From Pseudoxanthomonas sp. J35 (lineage in GTDB: Bacteria > Pseudomonadota > Gammaproteobacteria > Xanthomonadales > Xanthomonadaceae): 64,000 bases of DNA. Shown here piece after piece: positions 34,493-44,924 of the stretch. Location: NCBI RefSeq assembly GCF_000513995.1, contig NZ_AZVB01000011.1:138-64137 (forward strand), given 5' to 3'. The notes under the pieces are model-generated. The model was given only the letters and a program-made list of their open reading frames with translations, was not told the origin of the DNA and ran no database searches. Position numbers and translations under genes: made by a program. Position 1 is the first letter of the stretch; each line of letters opens with the position of its first letter.

Positions 34493-35122
34493 ATGGCCGA
34501 AGGAACGCCGAAGGATCCGACCCAGGAGCTGGACCTCGAACTGGTCCGCCGCGCGCAGCGTGGCGACAGCGCCGCATTCGACCTGCTGGTGCGCAAGTAC
34601 CAGCACCGGATCACCGGGCTGATCGGGCGCTACATCGCGGACTGGAGCGAATGCCAGGACGTGGCCCAGGAGACCTTCATGCGCGCCTACCGCGCGTTGG
34701 GGAATTTCCGCGGCGACGCCCAGTTCTATACCTGGTTGCACCGCATCGCAGTGAATACCGCCAAGAACCACCTGGTCGCCCACAACCGCCGTCCGCCCAC
34801 GGACGACATCGACGCCAGCGACGCCGAGCAGTACGAGACCGGCGCGCGCCTGCGCGACAACGACACGCCCGAGCGCGAAGCCATGCGCGAGGAGCTGGAG
34901 CGGACCGTGATGAAGGCGGTGGACGCGCTGCCGGAGGAACTGCGGACCGCCATCACCCTGCGCGAGGTCGATGGGCTGAGTTACGAGGAGATCGCGCGGA
35001 AGATGGATTGCCCGATCGGGACGGTGCGCTCGCGCATCTTCCGGGCGCGCGAAGCCATCGATGCCGAACTTCGGCCCCTGCTTGATGTCCAAAGCGCCAC
35101 ACGCGAACGAAACCGTCCATGA
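34493..35122 (+). CDS. rpoE: RNA polymerase sigma factor RpoE
   Basis: The 209-residue ECF sigma factor has region 2 (FDLLVRKYQHRITGLIGRYI, ECQDVAQETFMRAYRAL, FYTWLHRIAVNTAKNHL) and region 4 (LPEELRTAITLREVDGLSYEEIA, CPIGTVRSRIFRAREAI). It controls the envelope stress response. AGGAG 10 bases before the ATG at 34493 supports this start. The gene overlaps rseA by 4 bases, and a sigma-E-like promoter precedes it, so it probably drives its own transcription. Confidence 0.96.
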   Translation: MAEGTPKDPTQELDLELVRRAQRGDSAAFDLLVRKYQHRITGLIGRYIADWSECQDVAQETFMRAYRALGNFRGDAQFYTWLHRIAVNTAKNHLVAHNRRPPTDDIDASDAEQYETGARLRDNDTPEREAMREELERTVMKAVDALPEELRTAITLREVDGLSYEEIARKMDCPIGTVRSRIFRAREAIDAELRPLLDVQSATRERNRP

Positions 35123-36018
35123 GCCACGATCCCCGCAACACCGACGACAAGTTCGAACTCCATTACCGGCAGCAGCTGTCGGCACTGGTCGACGGCGAAC
35201 TGGCCCCGGACGAGGCGCGCTTCCTGCTGCGTCGCCTGGAGCACGACACCGAGCTGTCCGGCCGCTTCGAGCGCTGGCAGCTGTGTGGCGACGTGCTGCG
35301 CGGGCAGGTCCGGCGCGCCGCCGGCCCCGACCTGGCCGACCGCATCGCCGCGGCCGTCGCCGCCGCACCGATGGGCGCCGAGGCGGCCGCGGCTGCCGCG
35401 CCGCAGCGCCGCCGCCAGCTCTGGACCCGCTGGGGCGGGGGCGCCGCGCTGGCCGCCTCGGTCGCGGCGGTGGCGATGTTCGTCGGCCGCCCGGCCCAGA
35501 CCGGCCCGGATTTCGCGCCCGCGCCGGCGGTAGCGGTGCTGCCGTCGACCGAGGCGGTCCTGCCTGATGCCGCCGCCGCGCCGGCCACCGCCATCGCCCA
35601 GGCGGCGGAAGTGGCGGCCGCCGCTGCGGCGCGGCTCGCCGCGTCGCGCCCGGCGCCGCGCCAGGTGGCTTCGGCCCCGCGCCCGCGTCGCGCCGCCACT
35701 GCTGCGGCCACCCCTGCCGTGTCCGCGCCTGCTTCCCCCATCGCGCCGCTGGCCGACGCGGTGGCCGAGGCCCCCGTCGCCGCCCCCGGGACGGCCCTGC
35801 CGGCCGATCCGTTCGCCTCGGCGGTGCCGCTGGAAGCCCGGCCGTGGCCGCGCGCGGCGCTGCCGCGCACTGGCAGCGCCTATACCGCCAGCTTCGGCCA
35901 GGCCGGTGGCGGCAGCCCGTTCTACCCGTTCGAGCCGAGCCTGGCCGCACCGCAGGCCAGCGAGTCGGCGGAGGAGCCCGGCCTGCCGGAACCGCCGCCG
36001 CAGGACCTGCAACGCTGA
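35119..36018 (+). CDS. rseA: Anti-sigma-E factor RseA
   Basis: The 299-residue product begins with the RseA N-terminal domain (LHYRQQLSALVDGELAPDEA ... FERWQLCGDVLRG, about residues 14-62) that binds RpoE. A membrane helix follows at about 112-125 (GGAALAASVAAVAMFVG) and then a long Ala/Pro-rich periplasmic part without the compact structure of the E. coli protein. It is usually destroyed stepwise by proteases to release sigma-E. There is no rseB between it and the protease gene, as in xanthomonads. Confidence 0.9.
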   Translation: MSHDPRNTDDKFELHYRQQLSALVDGELAPDEARFLLRRLEHDTELSGRFERWQLCGDVLRGQVRRAAGPDLADRIAAAVAAAPMGAEAAAAAAPQRRRQLWTRWGGGAALAASVAAVAMFVGRPAQTGPDFAPAPAVAVLPSTEAVLPDAAAAPATAIAQAAEVAAAAAARLAASRPAPRQVASAPRPRRAATAAATPAVSAPASPIAPLADAVAEAPVAAPGTALPADPFASAVPLEARPWPRAALPRTGSAYTASFGQAGGGSPFYPFEPSLAAPQASESAEEPGLPEPPPQDLQR

Positions 36019-36119
36019 TCCCGCCGGCGGCCCGGGCCATCGCCCGGGACCGCCTCCCGTTCCGTCCCAAGGTGCGCCCGCACGGCCACTCTCCCCCTCG
36101 CTCTGAAGGCAAGCATTTG

Positions 36120-37640
36120 ATGAACCCACGAGTCCGTCCCAGTCTTCTCGCCGCCCTGGTCCTGACCGCGCCGCTGGCCGCCTGCGCCCGCGCGCCCGAA
36201 GCCGCCGATGCGCCCATCGCGACCGCTGCCCCGGCCGCGGTGACCGCGCCGGCCACCCCGCTGGTCAGCGGCCTGCCGGACTTCACCCGGCTGGTCGAGC
36301 AGGTCAGCCCGGCGGTGGTCAACATCGAGGCCAAGGTCGGCGCGCGCCGCTCCGCGCGCTCGGCCGGCGGCATTCCCGAGGACCAGATCCCGGAGATCTT
36401 CCGCCGCTTCTTCGGCCCGGACTTCCCGGGCGGGCCCGGCCAACCGGGTCCGGGTGGCCCGTCGGCGCGTTCCGTCGGCTCGGGTTTCATCATTTCCGAT
36501 GACGGCTACATCCTGACCAACCACCACGTGGTCGACGGCGCCGAGGAAGTCACCGTGCGCCTGTCCGACCGCCGCGAGTTCACCGCCAAGGTGGTCGGCA
36601 GCGATCCCACCTACGACGTGGCCCTGCTCAAGGTCGAAGGCAAGGCCCTGCCGGTGCTGCGCCAGGGCAAGTCCGCGGCGCTCAAGCCCGGCCAGTGGGT
36701 GGTGGCGATCGGCTCGCCGCTGGGCCTGGACCAGTCGGTGACCGCCGGCATCGTCAGCGCGGTCGGCCGCACCACCGGTGCCGGCCAGCAGTACGTGCCG
36801 TTCATCCAGACCGACGTGGCGATCAACCGCGGCAATTCCGGCGGGCCGCTGCTCAACACCTCCGGCGAGGTGGTCGGGATCAACTCGCAGATCCTGAGCA
36901 ACTCCGGCGGCTACATGGGCGTGAGCTTCGCCATCCCGATCGACCTGGCGATGAGTGCGGTCGACCAGATCAAGAAGACCGGCAAGGTCAGCCGCGGCAT
37001 GCTCGGCGTGACCATCGAGCGGATCGATTCGGCCAAGGCCAAGGCCCTGGGCCTGAACAAGGGCGCGCTGGTCAACCGGGTCGAGCCGGGCAGCGCGGCG
37101 GAGAAGGCCGGCATCGAGATCGGCGACGTGATCGTCTCGATCAACGGCCAGGAAGTGGCGACCAGCGCTGACCTGCCACCGCTGGTGGGCATGCTGCCGC
37201 CGGGCACCAAGGCCCGGGTCGGCATCATCCGCGACGGCAAGTCGCGGACCCTGGACGTGGTCCTGGGCGAGCTGCCGATCGACGGCCAGCAGGCCTCGGC
37301 GAGCCCGGACAGCGGCCAGGGCGGCGCGCCGGCGCCCGCCTCGAAGGTGGACCTGCTGGGTCTGAGCGTGACCGAGATCGACGCGCGCAGCCGCCGCCAG
37401 CTCGGCCTGGAGGCCGGCGAGGGCGTGCTGATCACCGGCGTGGATGGCGCCGAGGCCCGCGAGGCCGGGGTCGAGCCGGGCATGGCGATCCTGCAGGTCG
37501 GGCGCACCCCGGTCGGCAGCGTGGCGGCGCTGGAACGGGCCCTGCGCGACCTGCGCAAGGGCGACACGGTGATGCTGCTGATCCGCGGCGCGGCCGGCGT
37601 GAACCAGTTCGTCGCCATCACCGTCGGCGCGGAAGACTGA
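36120..37640 (+). CDS. mucD: MucD/DegP-type periplasmic serine protease with a lipobox
   Basis: The 506-residue HtrA protease has the catalytic His in [11 protein letters not shown], Asp in [11 protein letters not shown] and Ser in [11 protein letters not shown], followed by two PDZ domains (about 290-385 and 410-500). It degrades misfolded envelope proteins. The signal sequence ends LTAPLAAC, a plausible lipobox with the cysteine at residue 21, so it may be lipid-anchored rather than free. GAAGG lies 12 bases upstream of the ATG. The rpoE-rseA-mucD order matches Xanthomonas. Confidence 0.95.
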   Translation: MNPRVRPSLLAALVLTAPLAACARAPEAADAPIATAAPAAVTAPATPLVSGLPDFTRLVEQVSPAVVNIEAKVGARRSARSAGGIPEDQIPEIFRRFFGPDFPGGPGQPGPGGPSARSVGSGFIISDDGYILTNHHVVDGAEEVTVRLSDRREFTAKVVGSDPTYDVALLKVEGKALPVLRQGKSAALKPGQWVVAIGSPLGLDQSVTAGIVSAVGRTTGAGQQYVPFIQTDVAINRGNSGGPLLNTSGEVVGINSQILSNSGGYMGVSFAIPIDLAMSAVDQIKKTGKVSRGMLGVTIERIDSAKAKALGLNKGALVNRVEPGSAAEKAGIEIGDVIVSINGQEVATSADLPPLVGMLPPGTKARVGIIRDGKSRTLDVVLGELPIDGQQASASPDSGQGGAPAPASKVDLLGLSVTEIDARSRRQLGLEAGEGVLITGVDGAEAREAGVEPGMAILQVGRTPVGSVAALERALRDLRKGDTVMLLIRGAAGVNQFVAITVGAED

Positions 37641-37646
37641 CCGCCA

Positions 37647-37675
37647 GGCGCGGCGTCCCCCCGGGGCGCCGCGCC
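37647..37675 (+). terminator. Hairpin after mucD
   Basis: GGCGCGGCG (37647-37655) pairs with CGCCGCGCC (37667-37675), with an inner CCCC/GGGG pairing. It lies 7 bases after the mucD stop but has no T-run. Confidence 0.45.
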
Positions 37676-37709
37676 ATTCCGGGGGCAGGGGCGGGAGCCG
37701 CTCCGGGCA

Positions 37710-37718
37710 TGCGATAAT
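37710..37718 (+). promoter_or_regulatory. Extended -10 promoter candidate for lepA
   Basis: TGCGATAAT matches an extended -10 (TG-N-TATAAT with one mismatch). The same nine bases occur on the minus strand upstream of metG, at about 59519-59527. No -35 is evident. Confidence 0.45.
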
Positions 37719-37758
37719 CCGCCGTTACCCGACGACGGCACGAGACCGCCGCCCCCAC

Positions 37759-39567
37759 ATGTCTTCCGATCCGATGCGGTTCATCCGCAACTTCTCCATC
37801 ATTGCCCACGTCGACCACGGCAAGTCGACCCTCGCCGACCGCATCATCCAGCTGTGCGGCGGCCTCGAAGCGCGCGAGATGGAAGCGCAGGTGCTCGATT
37901 CGAACCCGATCGAGCGCGAGCGCGGCATCACCATCAAGGCGCAGTCCGTGTCCCTGCCGTACAAGGCCAAGGACGGGAACACCTATTTCCTGAACTTCAT
38001 CGACACCCCCGGGCACGTCGACTTCTCCTACGAGGTCAGCCGCTCGCTGGCCGCCTGCGAGGGCGCGCTGCTGGTGGTGGACGCCGCCCAGGGCGTGGAA
38101 GCCCAGTCCGTGGCCAACTGCTACACCGCGGTGGAGCAGGGCCTGGAAGTGGTGCCGGTGCTGAACAAGATCGACCTGCCGACCGCCGACATCGAACGCG
38201 CCAAGGCCGAGATCGAGGCGGTGATCGGCATCGACGCCTCCGACGCGGTCGCGGTCAGCGCCAAGACCGGCCTCAACGTCGACCAGGTGCTGGAGGCGAT
38301 CGTCCACCGCATCCCGCCGCCGAAGCCGCGCGACACCGACCGGCTGCAGGCGCTGATCATCGACTCCTGGTTCGACAACTACCTGGGCGTGGTCTCGCTG
38401 GTGCGGGTGATGCAGGGCGAGATCACCCCCAGGAGCAAGATCCTGGTGATGTCGACCGGCCGCACCCACGAGGTGGACAAGGTCGGCGTGTTCACGCCCA
38501 AGCGCAAGGAACTGCCTGCGCTGAAGGCCGGCGAGGTGGGCTGGATCACCGCCTCGATCAAGGACGTGCACGGCGCCCCGGTGGGCGACACCCTGACCCT
38601 GGCCAGCGCGCCGGCGGCGGCGCCGCTGCCGGGCTTCCAGGAGATGCAGCCGCGCGTGTTCGCCGGCCTGTTCCCGGTCAACGCCGAGGACTACCCGGAC
38701 CTGCGCGAGGCCCTGGAAAAGCTGCGCCTGAACGACGCGGCGCTGCGCTTCGAGCCGGAGAGCTCGGAGGCGATGGGCTTCGGCTTCCGTTGCGGCTTCC
38801 TCGGCATGCTGCACATGGAAATCGTGCAGGAGCGCCTGGAGCGCGAGTACGACCTGGACCTGATCACCACCGCGCCGACGGTGGTCTACGAGGTACTGAA
38901 GACCGACGGCACGGTGATGCCGCTGGACAACCCGGCCAAGCTGCCGCAGGCCAACCTGATCTCCGAGATCCGCGAGCCGATCATCCGCGCCAACATCCTC
39001 ACCCCCGAGGAGTACATCGGCAACATCATCAAGCTGTGCGAGGAAAAGCGCGGCGTGCAGATCGGCATCACCTACATGGCCAGCCAGGTGCAGATCAGCT
39101 ACGAGCTGCCGATGGCCGAGGTGGTGCTGGACTTCTTCGACAAGCTCAAGTCGGTCAGCCGCGGCTACGCCTCGCTGGACTACCACTTCCTGCGCTTCGA
39201 GGCCGGTCCGTTCGTGCGGGTGGACACGCTGATCAACGGCGACCGCGTCGACGCGCTGAGCATCATCGTCCACCGCAGCCACGCCGACCGTCGCGGCCGC
39301 GAGCTGTGCGAGAAGATGAAGGACCTGATCCCGCGCCAGCAGTTCGACGTGGCGATCCAGGCCGCGATCGGCTCGCAGATCATCGCCCGCTCCACGGTCA
39401 AGGCGCTGCGCAAGAACGTGCTGGCCAAGTGCTACGGCGGCGACATCACCCGCAAGAAGAAGCTCCTCGAGAAGCAGAAGGAGGGCAAGAAGCGGATGAA
39501 GCAGGTCGGCCGCGTCGAGATCCCGCAGGAGGCCTTCCTGGCGGTGCTGCAGGTGGACAGCAAGTGA
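37759..39567 (+). CDS. lepA: Elongation factor 4 (LepA)
   Basis: LepA is a ribosomal GTPase that can move the ribosome back by one step. The 602-residue product has the P-loop AHVDHGKST (16-24), [14 protein letters not shown], and the LepA-specific C-terminal domain ending [12 protein letters not shown]. It begins the run lepA-lepB-DUF4845-rnc-era-recO on the plus strand. Confidence 0.98.
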   Translation: MSSDPMRFIRNFSIIAHVDHGKSTLADRIIQLCGGLEAREMEAQVLDSNPIERERGITIKAQSVSLPYKAKDGNTYFLNFIDTPGHVDFSYEVSRSLAACEGALLVVDAAQGVEAQSVANCYTAVEQGLEVVPVLNKIDLPTADIERAKAEIEAVIGIDASDAVAVSAKTGLNVDQVLEAIVHRIPPPKPRDTDRLQALIIDSWFDNYLGVVSLVRVMQGEITPRSKILVMSTGRTHEVDKVGVFTPKRKELPALKAGEVGWITASIKDVHGAPVGDTLTLASAPAAAPLPGFQEMQPRVFAGLFPVNAEDYPDLREALEKLRLNDAALRFEPESSEAMGFGFRCGFLGMLHMEIVQERLEREYDLDLITTAPTVVYEVLKTDGTVMPLDNPAKLPQANLISEIREPIIRANILTPEEYIGNIIKLCEEKRGVQIGITYMASQVQISYELPMAEVVLDFFDKLKSVSRGYASLDYHFLRFEAGPFVRVDTLINGDRVDALSIIVHRSHADRRGRELCEKMKDLIPRQQFDVAIQAAIGSQIIARSTVKALRKNVLAKCYGGDITRKKKLLEKQKEGKKRMKQVGRVEIPQEAFLAVLQVDSK

Positions 39568-39654
39568 CGTCCCGGGCGACGCTAGCGGCCGCGTGGCGTG
39601 GCGTCGCCTGTTCCCCCGTTCCCCGTTCCGGTTCCGACCCGCTAAGGACATCGA

Positions 39655-40455
39655 ATGAAATGGTTTGAGCTCGGCCTGGTCGTGCTGACCTTCGCCACCG
39701 GCCTGATCTGGCTGCTCGACAGACTGTTCCTGGCCAGGCGCCGCGCCGCCCGCGACGGACTGCTGGCCGAGGAGCCGGTGGTGGTGGACTACTCGCGCGC
39801 GTTCTTCCCGGTGCTGGCCGCGGTGCTGGTGCTGCGCAGCTTCGTCGCCGAGCCGTACAAGATCCCGTCCAGCTCGATGATGCCGAACCTGCTGATCGGC
39901 GACTTCATCCTGGTCAACAAGTTCGCCTACGGCCTGCGCCTGCCGGTGACCAATGCCAAGTTCGTCGACCTGGGCGAGCCCGAACGCGGCGACGTGGTGG
40001 TGTTCAAGCCGCCGCACGCCCCGGACCAGAACTGGATCAAGCGGGTGATCGGCCTGCCGGGCGACCGCATCGGCTTCCACGGCGACACCCTGTACGTGAA
40101 CGGCGAGGCGGTGGAATACGTGGAGCTGGGCGAGTTCATCGGCCAGGGCCGCGGCGCGGAGATGAACGGCGCGACCCTGCTGCTGGAGAAGCTGCCGGGC
40201 CGCGAGCACGAGGTGCTGGAGTGGCTGGGCCGCGCCAACCCCGCCGGCCAGGGCGAATGGACCGTCCCCGAGGGCCACTATTTCGTCATGGGCGACAATC
40301 GTGATAATAGCGAGGACAGCCGGTTCTGGGCCCAGACGCACTTCCTGCCCGAGGAAAACCTCCGCGGCCGTGCGTTCCTGATCTGGCTCAACTGCGAGGG
40401 CTGGTTCTGCAAGGGGAGTTTCGATCCTTCGCGGATCGGGACGAAGATCAAGTAA
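39655..40455 (+). CDS. lepB: Signal peptidase I
   Basis: Cleaves Sec and Tat signal peptides at the outer face of the inner membrane. The 266-residue product has two N-terminal membrane segments, the catalytic Ser74 in IPSSSMMPNLL and Lys129 in WIKRVIGLPGD, and the GDNRDNSEDSRFWA box. It is expected to process the many exported proteins encoded in this window. Confidence 0.97.
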   Translation: MKWFELGLVVLTFATGLIWLLDRLFLARRRAARDGLLAEEPVVVDYSRAFFPVLAAVLVLRSFVAEPYKIPSSSMMPNLLIGDFILVNKFAYGLRLPVTNAKFVDLGEPERGDVVVFKPPHAPDQNWIKRVIGLPGDRIGFHGDTLYVNGEAVEYVELGEFIGQGRGAEMNGATLLLEKLPGREHEVLEWLGRANPAGQGEWTVPEGHYFVMGDNRDNSEDSRFWAQTHFLPEENLRGRAFLIWLNCEGWFCKGSFDPSRIGTKIK

Positions 40456-40516
40456 CGGGCGGCTGCGCCGGCGTAGGGTATGCGCCGGTCTCACCCAGCA
40501 TCGAGGTCACGGGGAA

Positions 40517-40903
40517 ATGGCAAACAAGCGCAAGCAAAGCGGTCTGAGCCTGGTGGGGTTCCTGGTCGTGCTGGCCGTGGTCGGCTTCGCCGCCTACGTC
40601 GGCATGAAGCTGTTCCCCATGTACCAGGAGTACTACGCTGTCACCTCGGCGATGAAGGGCCTGGCCAACGAGCCGGGCGTGGCCGACATGGACCCGGCCC
40701 GGGTCCAGGACCTGTTCTTCCGCCGCCTGTACATCAACTACTCCGAGAACGTGAAGCCGCAGAACGTCAAGTTCGAGCGCACCAACGGCGGCTGGAAGAT
40801 GCGCGTGAACTACGAGGTGCGGCGTTCGCTGGTCGGCAACCTGGATGTGGTGGGCAAGTTCGACCGCACCCAGGAACTCACCCGGCGCGGTGGTGGCGAG
40901 TGA
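40517..40903 (+). CDS. DUF4845 membrane protein
   Basis: The 128-residue product starts with a pilin-like segment, [24 protein letters not shown] (shown here as one membrane helix at about 8-30), followed by a soluble domain with [16 protein letters not shown] and [10 protein letters not shown]. The family lies between lepB and rnc in many gammaproteobacteria; its function is unknown. The basic N-terminus and helix suggest an inner-membrane anchor with the rest outside. Confidence 0.88.
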   Translation: MANKRKQSGLSLVGFLVVLAVVGFAAYVGMKLFPMYQEYYAVTSAMKGLANEPGVADMDPARVQDLFFRRLYINYSENVKPQNVKFERTNGGWKMRVNYEVRRSLVGNLDVVGKFDRTQELTRRGGGE

Positions 40904-40913
40904 CCGCACCGTG

Positions 40914-41582
40914 ATGCGCGACAGGATCGGCCACCGGTTCGCCGATCCGTCGCTGCTGGCCCAGGCGCTGACCCACCGCAGCGCCGGCACGCCGCACAAC
41001 GAGCGGCTGGAATTCCTCGGCGACGGCGTGGTCAACCTGATCGCCGCCGAGGCGCTGTACCGGCGCTGGCCGCAGGCTGACGAGGGCGTACTGACCCGCG
41101 CCCGCGCCGAACTGGTCCGCGAGGCCTCGCTGGCCGCCATCGCCCGCCAGCTGGACCTGGGCTCGCGCCTGACCCTGGGCCCGGGCGAGCTGAAGTCCGG
41201 CGGCTTCCGCCGCGATTCGATCCTGGCCGACGCGCTGGAGGCGGTGGTCGCCGCCATCTACCTGGACGCCGGCTGGGACGCCTGCCGCGAGGTGGTCCTG
41301 CCCTGGTTCGAGCAGTCTCTGGCCGCGCTGCCGGCCGGCAAGCCCGAAAAAGACGCCAAAACCCGCCTGCAGGAATGGCTGCAGGCGCGGCAGCGGCCGC
41401 TGCCGGGCTACGAGCTGGTTTCCGAGAGCGGGGAGGAACACGCCAAGGTGTTCCTTGCCCGGTGTACCCTGAGCGAGCCTCCGGTCAGCGCCGAGGGGCA
41501 GGGCACGTCCCGCCGGCTGGCCGAACAGGCCGCCGCGGCGGCGGTGCTGGAAAGGCTGGAGCCTTCGCCCCGGCATCCATAA
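40914..41582 (+). CDS. rnc: Ribonuclease III
   Basis: Cuts double-stranded RNA, including the rRNA precursor. The product (222 residues from the ATG at 40914) has the signature [12 protein letters not shown] (28-39) with the catalytic acidic residues, a second acidic site in [13 protein letters not shown], and a double-stranded-RNA-binding domain from about residue 150. The start is uncertain: GTGs at 40893 and 40911 are in frame, the first overlapping the DUF4845 stop. Confidence 0.95.
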   Translation: MRDRIGHRFADPSLLAQALTHRSAGTPHNERLEFLGDGVVNLIAAEALYRRWPQADEGVLTRARAELVREASLAAIARQLDLGSRLTLGPGELKSGGFRRDSILADALEAVVAAIYLDAGWDACREVVLPWFEQSLAALPAGKPEKDAKTRLQEWLQARQRPLPGYELVSESGEEHAKVFLARCTLSEPPVSAEGQGTSRRLAEQAAAAAVLERLEPSPRHP

Positions 41583-41594
41583 GCGGTCCCATAC

Positions 41595-42515
41595 GTGAAT
41601 TCCGAACACACCGAAGATTCCCACCGCTGCGGCAGCGTCGCGGTGATCGGCCGGCCCAATGTCGGCAAGTCGACCCTGGTCAACGCCCTGGTCGGTGCCA
41701 AGGTCAGCATCGTCTCCAACCGGCCGCAGACCACCCGTCACCGCCTGCTGGGCATCGCCACCGTGCCGGGCGGCCAGCTGCTGCTGGTCGACACCCCCGG
41801 CCTGCACCGTAGCGAGGGCCGGTTCAAGGCCTCGGCGATGAGCCGGGTGATGAACCGCGCCGCGCGCGGCGCGCTGGAAGACGTGGACGTCGGCCTGATG
41901 GTGGTCGAGGCCGGGCGCTGGGACGAGGAGGACAGCCTGGTGTTCAACGTCCTGCGCGACGCCGGCATCCCGGTGGTGCTGGCGGTGAACAAGGTCGACC
42001 GGCTCAAGGACAAGACCGTGCTGCTGCCGTTCCTGGCCCAGGTCAGCGAAGGCCGCGACTTCGCCGCGATCCACCCGCTGTCGGCGCTCAAGCGCAAGGG
42101 CCTGGAGGCGCTGGTCCGCGACCTGCTCAGGCTGCTGCCGGAGGCCCCGCCGGTGTTCGACGAGGACGAGATCACCGACCGCAGCCAGCGCTTCCTCGCC
42201 GGCGAGCTGGTCCGCGAGCAGCTGATGCGCCAGCTCGGCGACGAGCTGCCGTACGCGACGACGGTGGAGATCGAGCGTTTCGCCGAGGACGGCGAGCTGC
42301 TGCGCATCGGCGCGGTGGTGTGGGTCGAGCGCGAGGGCCAGAAGCCGATCGTTATCGGCAAGGGCGGCGCGCGCCTGCGCGAGATCGGCAGCAAGTCGCG
42401 CCAGCAGATGGAGCGGCTGTTCGGGCGCAAGGTGTTCCTGGAGACCTGGGTGCGCGTGCGCGAAGGCTGGTCCGACGACGAGGCGGCGCTGAAGGCCTTC
42501 GGCTACGGCGACTGA
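41595..42515 (+). CDS. era: GTPase Era
   Basis: Era binds the 3' end of 16S rRNA and helps 30S assembly. The 306-residue product starts at a GTG and has GRPNVGKST (19-27), DTPGLH, NKVD and a C-terminal KH domain with [16 protein letters not shown]. It follows rnc by 12 bases, as in most proteobacteria. Confidence 0.97.
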   Translation: MNSEHTEDSHRCGSVAVIGRPNVGKSTLVNALVGAKVSIVSNRPQTTRHRLLGIATVPGGQLLLVDTPGLHRSEGRFKASAMSRVMNRAARGALEDVDVGLMVVEAGRWDEEDSLVFNVLRDAGIPVVLAVNKVDRLKDKTVLLPFLAQVSEGRDFAAIHPLSALKRKGLEALVRDLLRLLPEAPPVFDEDEITDRSQRFLAGELVREQLMRQLGDELPYATTVEIERFAEDGELLRIGAVVWVEREGQKPIVIGKGGARLREIGSKSRQQMERLFGRKVFLETWVRVREGWSDDEAALKAFGYGD

Positions 42516-42589
42516 GCCGCCACATGCGGAGGAACAGGTGACGGCGACCGTCGGACCGCTTCCGCTTTCCAGTCCGCGACGGTGCTGAC

Positions 42590-43321
42590 ATGCGCCTGGA
42601 AGGCGAGACCGGCTTCGTCCTGCACGCCCGGCCCTGGCGCGAGACCAGCCTGCTGGTGGAGGTGCTCAGCGCCGGCCACGGCCGCATCGGCCTGGTCGCG
42701 CGCGGGGTGCAGTCGCCGAAGCGGCAGGTGCTGCGCGCGGCGCTGCAGCCGCTGCAGCACATCCGCTTCGACGCGGTGATGGCCGGCGAACTGGCCCAGC
42801 TGCGCGGCGCCGAGGCGCTGGACGCGGCGCCGCAGCTGGCCGGCGACGCGATCCTCGCCGCCTTCTACGTCAACGAGCTGGTGCTGCGCCTGGCGCCTCG
42901 CCAGGACCCGCTTCCCGAACTCGACGCGGCCTACGCGCGCACCCGCGCCCGCCTGGCCGGCGACGCCCCATTGGCGTGGACCCTGCGCCGCTTCGAGCGC
43001 GACCTGCTCGGCGCGCTGGGCCTGGGCTTTGAACTGCACGTGGACGGCGACGGCGAGCCGATCGATCCGGCGGCGCGTTACCGCCTCGATCCGGAGCACG
43101 GTCCGCGCCGCCTGCTCAGCGACCGCGGCCAGTCCGATCGCAGCGCCGCCGCCACCGGCAGCGCGCTGCTGGCGCTGGCCGCCGACGAACGCCCCGGCCC
43201 GGCGGACCTGGCCAGCCTGCGCCTGCCGCTGCGCGCGGTGCTGGCGCACCACCTCGGGCCGCGCGGACTGAAGTCGTGGGAGATGGCCGCGTCGCTGGGG
43301 CGCATCGCTCCGTCGCGCTGA
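42590..43321 (+). CDS. recO: DNA repair protein RecO
   Basis: RecO anneals single strands and loads RecA with RecR. The 243-residue product has an N-terminal OB fold ([32 protein letters not shown]) and a helical C-terminal part ending [18 protein letters not shown]. No complete zinc-finger cysteine set is visible, as in many proteobacterial RecO proteins. Confidence 0.95.
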   Translation: MRLEGETGFVLHARPWRETSLLVEVLSAGHGRIGLVARGVQSPKRQVLRAALQPLQHIRFDAVMAGELAQLRGAEALDAAPQLAGDAILAAFYVNELVLRLAPRQDPLPELDAAYARTRARLAGDAPLAWTLRRFERDLLGALGLGFELHVDGDGEPIDPAARYRLDPEHGPRRLLSDRGQSDRSAAATGSALLALAADERPGPADLASLRLPLRAVLAHHLGPRGLKSWEMAASLGRIAPSR

Positions 43322-43368
43322 GCGTCGCGGTGGCCTCGCCCGCGTGCGTCGCCGGCGCGCGCGCCGGC

Positions 43369-43383
43369 TAGAATCCACGCATG
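43369..43383 (+). promoter_or_regulatory. -10-like TAGAAT exactly 6 nt before an ATG
   Basis: TAGAATCCACGCATG is identical, base for base, to 47830-47844 upstream of nnr. With the start 7 bases after the hexamer the mRNA would begin at the A of ATG. No -35 is clear. Confidence 0.5.
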
Positions 43384-43989
43384 TCCACGATTCCCGAAAT
43401 CCGTCGCCTGCGCGGTGCCGAGATCGCGCCCTGGCTGGACGACGTCGCCCGCCTGCGCATCGAGGTGTTCCGCGAATGGCCCTACCTCTACGACGGCGAC
43501 GACGCCTACGAGCGCGAGTACCTGACCGCCTACCTCGAATCGCCCGGCAGCGTGCTGGTGCTGGCGCTGGATGGCGACCGCGTTGTCGGCGCTTCTACCG
43601 GGCTGCCCCTGGCCGACGACCAGGAAGCGTTCCGCAAGCCGTTCGAGCAGGCCGGCCTGCCGGTGCGCGAGGTGTTCTACTTCGGCGAATCGGTGCTGCT
43701 GCCGGCGTACCGCGGCCGCGGCGTCGGCCACGCCTTCTTCGACCAGCGCGAGGCGCATGCGCGCGAACTGGGCGGCTTCCGCTGGACCGCGTTCTGCGCG
43801 GTGGACCGCGCGCCTGACGATCCGCGCCGGCCACCCGGCTACCGGCCCAACGACACGTTCTGGCACGGCCGCGGCTACGCGCGCCTGCCGGGGATGACCT
43901 GCATGCTGCCGTGGAAGGAGCCGGGCGACCACGAGGAAACCCTGCATCCGCTGACCTTCTGGCTGCGCGACTGGGCGGCTGCGCCATGA
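43381..43989 (+). CDS. GNAT family N-acetyltransferase
   Basis: The 202-residue product has the GNAT fold with the acetyl-CoA loop in LLPAYRGRGVGHAFFDQREAHA (about 102-123; Q/RxxGxG/A pattern RGRGVG) and a preceding beta strand EVFYFGESV. The substrate is unknown. It overlaps the next gene by 4 bases; a GNAT and a nitrilase-type amidase fused in one chain are known from other bacteria, so the two products probably act together. Confidence 0.88.
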   Translation: MSTIPEIRRLRGAEIAPWLDDVARLRIEVFREWPYLYDGDDAYEREYLTAYLESPGSVLVLALDGDRVVGASTGLPLADDQEAFRKPFEQAGLPVREVFYFGESVLLPAYRGRGVGHAFFDQREAHARELGGFRWTAFCAVDRAPDDPRRPPGYRPNDTFWHGRGYARLPGMTCMLPWKEPGDHEETLHPLTFWLRDWAAAP

Positions 43990-44900
43990 AGGTCGCCGCC
44001 TGCAAGTACCCGGTGGGCAAGCCGGCCTCGTTCGACGAGTTCGCCGGGAAGCAGCGCCGCCTGCTCGGCGAGGCCGCCGCGCGCGGCGCGCAGGTGGCGG
44101 TGCTGCCCGAATACCTGTCGCTGGAACTGGCGGCGACGTTCCCGCCGGACATCCACGCGGACCTGCATGCCTCGCTCGCGGCGATCCAGCCACTGCGCGC
44201 GCAGTGGCTGGCGCTGTTCGCGGGCCTGGCCCGCGAGACCGGCATGTACGTGGTCGCCGGCAGCTTCCTGCTGGCCCAGGCCGATGGCCGCTACCGCAAC
44301 CGCTGCGACGTGTTCGCGCCAGACGGCAGCCATGCCTGGCAGGACAAGCTGCAGCTGACCGGTTTCGAGAAGGCCACCGGCGTGATCGACGGCGGCGACG
44401 CGCTGAAGGTGCTGGACATCGCCGGCGTGCGTACCGGCGTCTCGATCTGCTACGACAGCGAGTTCCCCCTGCCGGTACGCGCGCAGTACGAGGCCGGCGC
44501 ACGCCTGCTGCTGGTGCCCAGCTGCACGGATACCGGGGCTGGTGCGACGCGGGTGCGCGTGGGCTGCCTGGCGCGCGCGCTGGAGAACCGCATGTTCGTG
44601 GTGCAGTCGGTGACCGCCGGGTCGGCGCCGTGGAGCCCGGCGCTGGACGAGAACACCGGCGAGGCGGCGCTGTTCGCGCCGATGGACGCCGGCTTCCCGG
44701 CCGACGGCGTGCTCGCCAGCACGCAGGGGGACGAAACCTGGGCCGTGGCCGAACTGGATTTCGGACTGCTGGAAGGCACCCGCGGCAAGGCGCAGGTCGC
44801 CAACGACCGCGATTGGCCCGGACAGCTGGCGCCGGCGCTGGTGCGGGCGCGCGTGGCGGGTTTCGAGTCAGGTTTCGAGGCGGGGCCGCCGGCGGAGTAG
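43986..44900 (+). CDS. Carbon-nitrogen hydrolase (nitrilase superfamily)
   Basis: The 304-residue product has the nitrilase-superfamily triad: Glu in AVLPEYLSLE, Lys in WQDKLQLTGFEK and Cys in SICYDSEFPLPVRAQ. Such enzymes hydrolyse amides or transfer acyl groups with ammonia release. It is translated after the GNAT gene with an ATGA overlap. The substrate cannot be inferred. REP elements follow its stop. Confidence 0.88.
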   Translation: MKVAACKYPVGKPASFDEFAGKQRRLLGEAAARGAQVAVLPEYLSLELAATFPPDIHADLHASLAAIQPLRAQWLALFAGLARETGMYVVAGSFLLAQADGRYRNRCDVFAPDGSHAWQDKLQLTGFEKATGVIDGGDALKVLDIAGVRTGVSICYDSEFPLPVRAQYEAGARLLLVPSCTDTGAGATRVRVGCLARALENRMFVVQSVTAGSAPWSPALDENTGEAALFAPMDAGFPADGVLASTQGDETWAVAELDFGLLEGTRGKAQVANDRDWPGQLAPALVRARVAGFESGFEAGPPAE

Positions 44901-44924
44901 CGCTGAAGGCTCTGCAAGCGTCGT

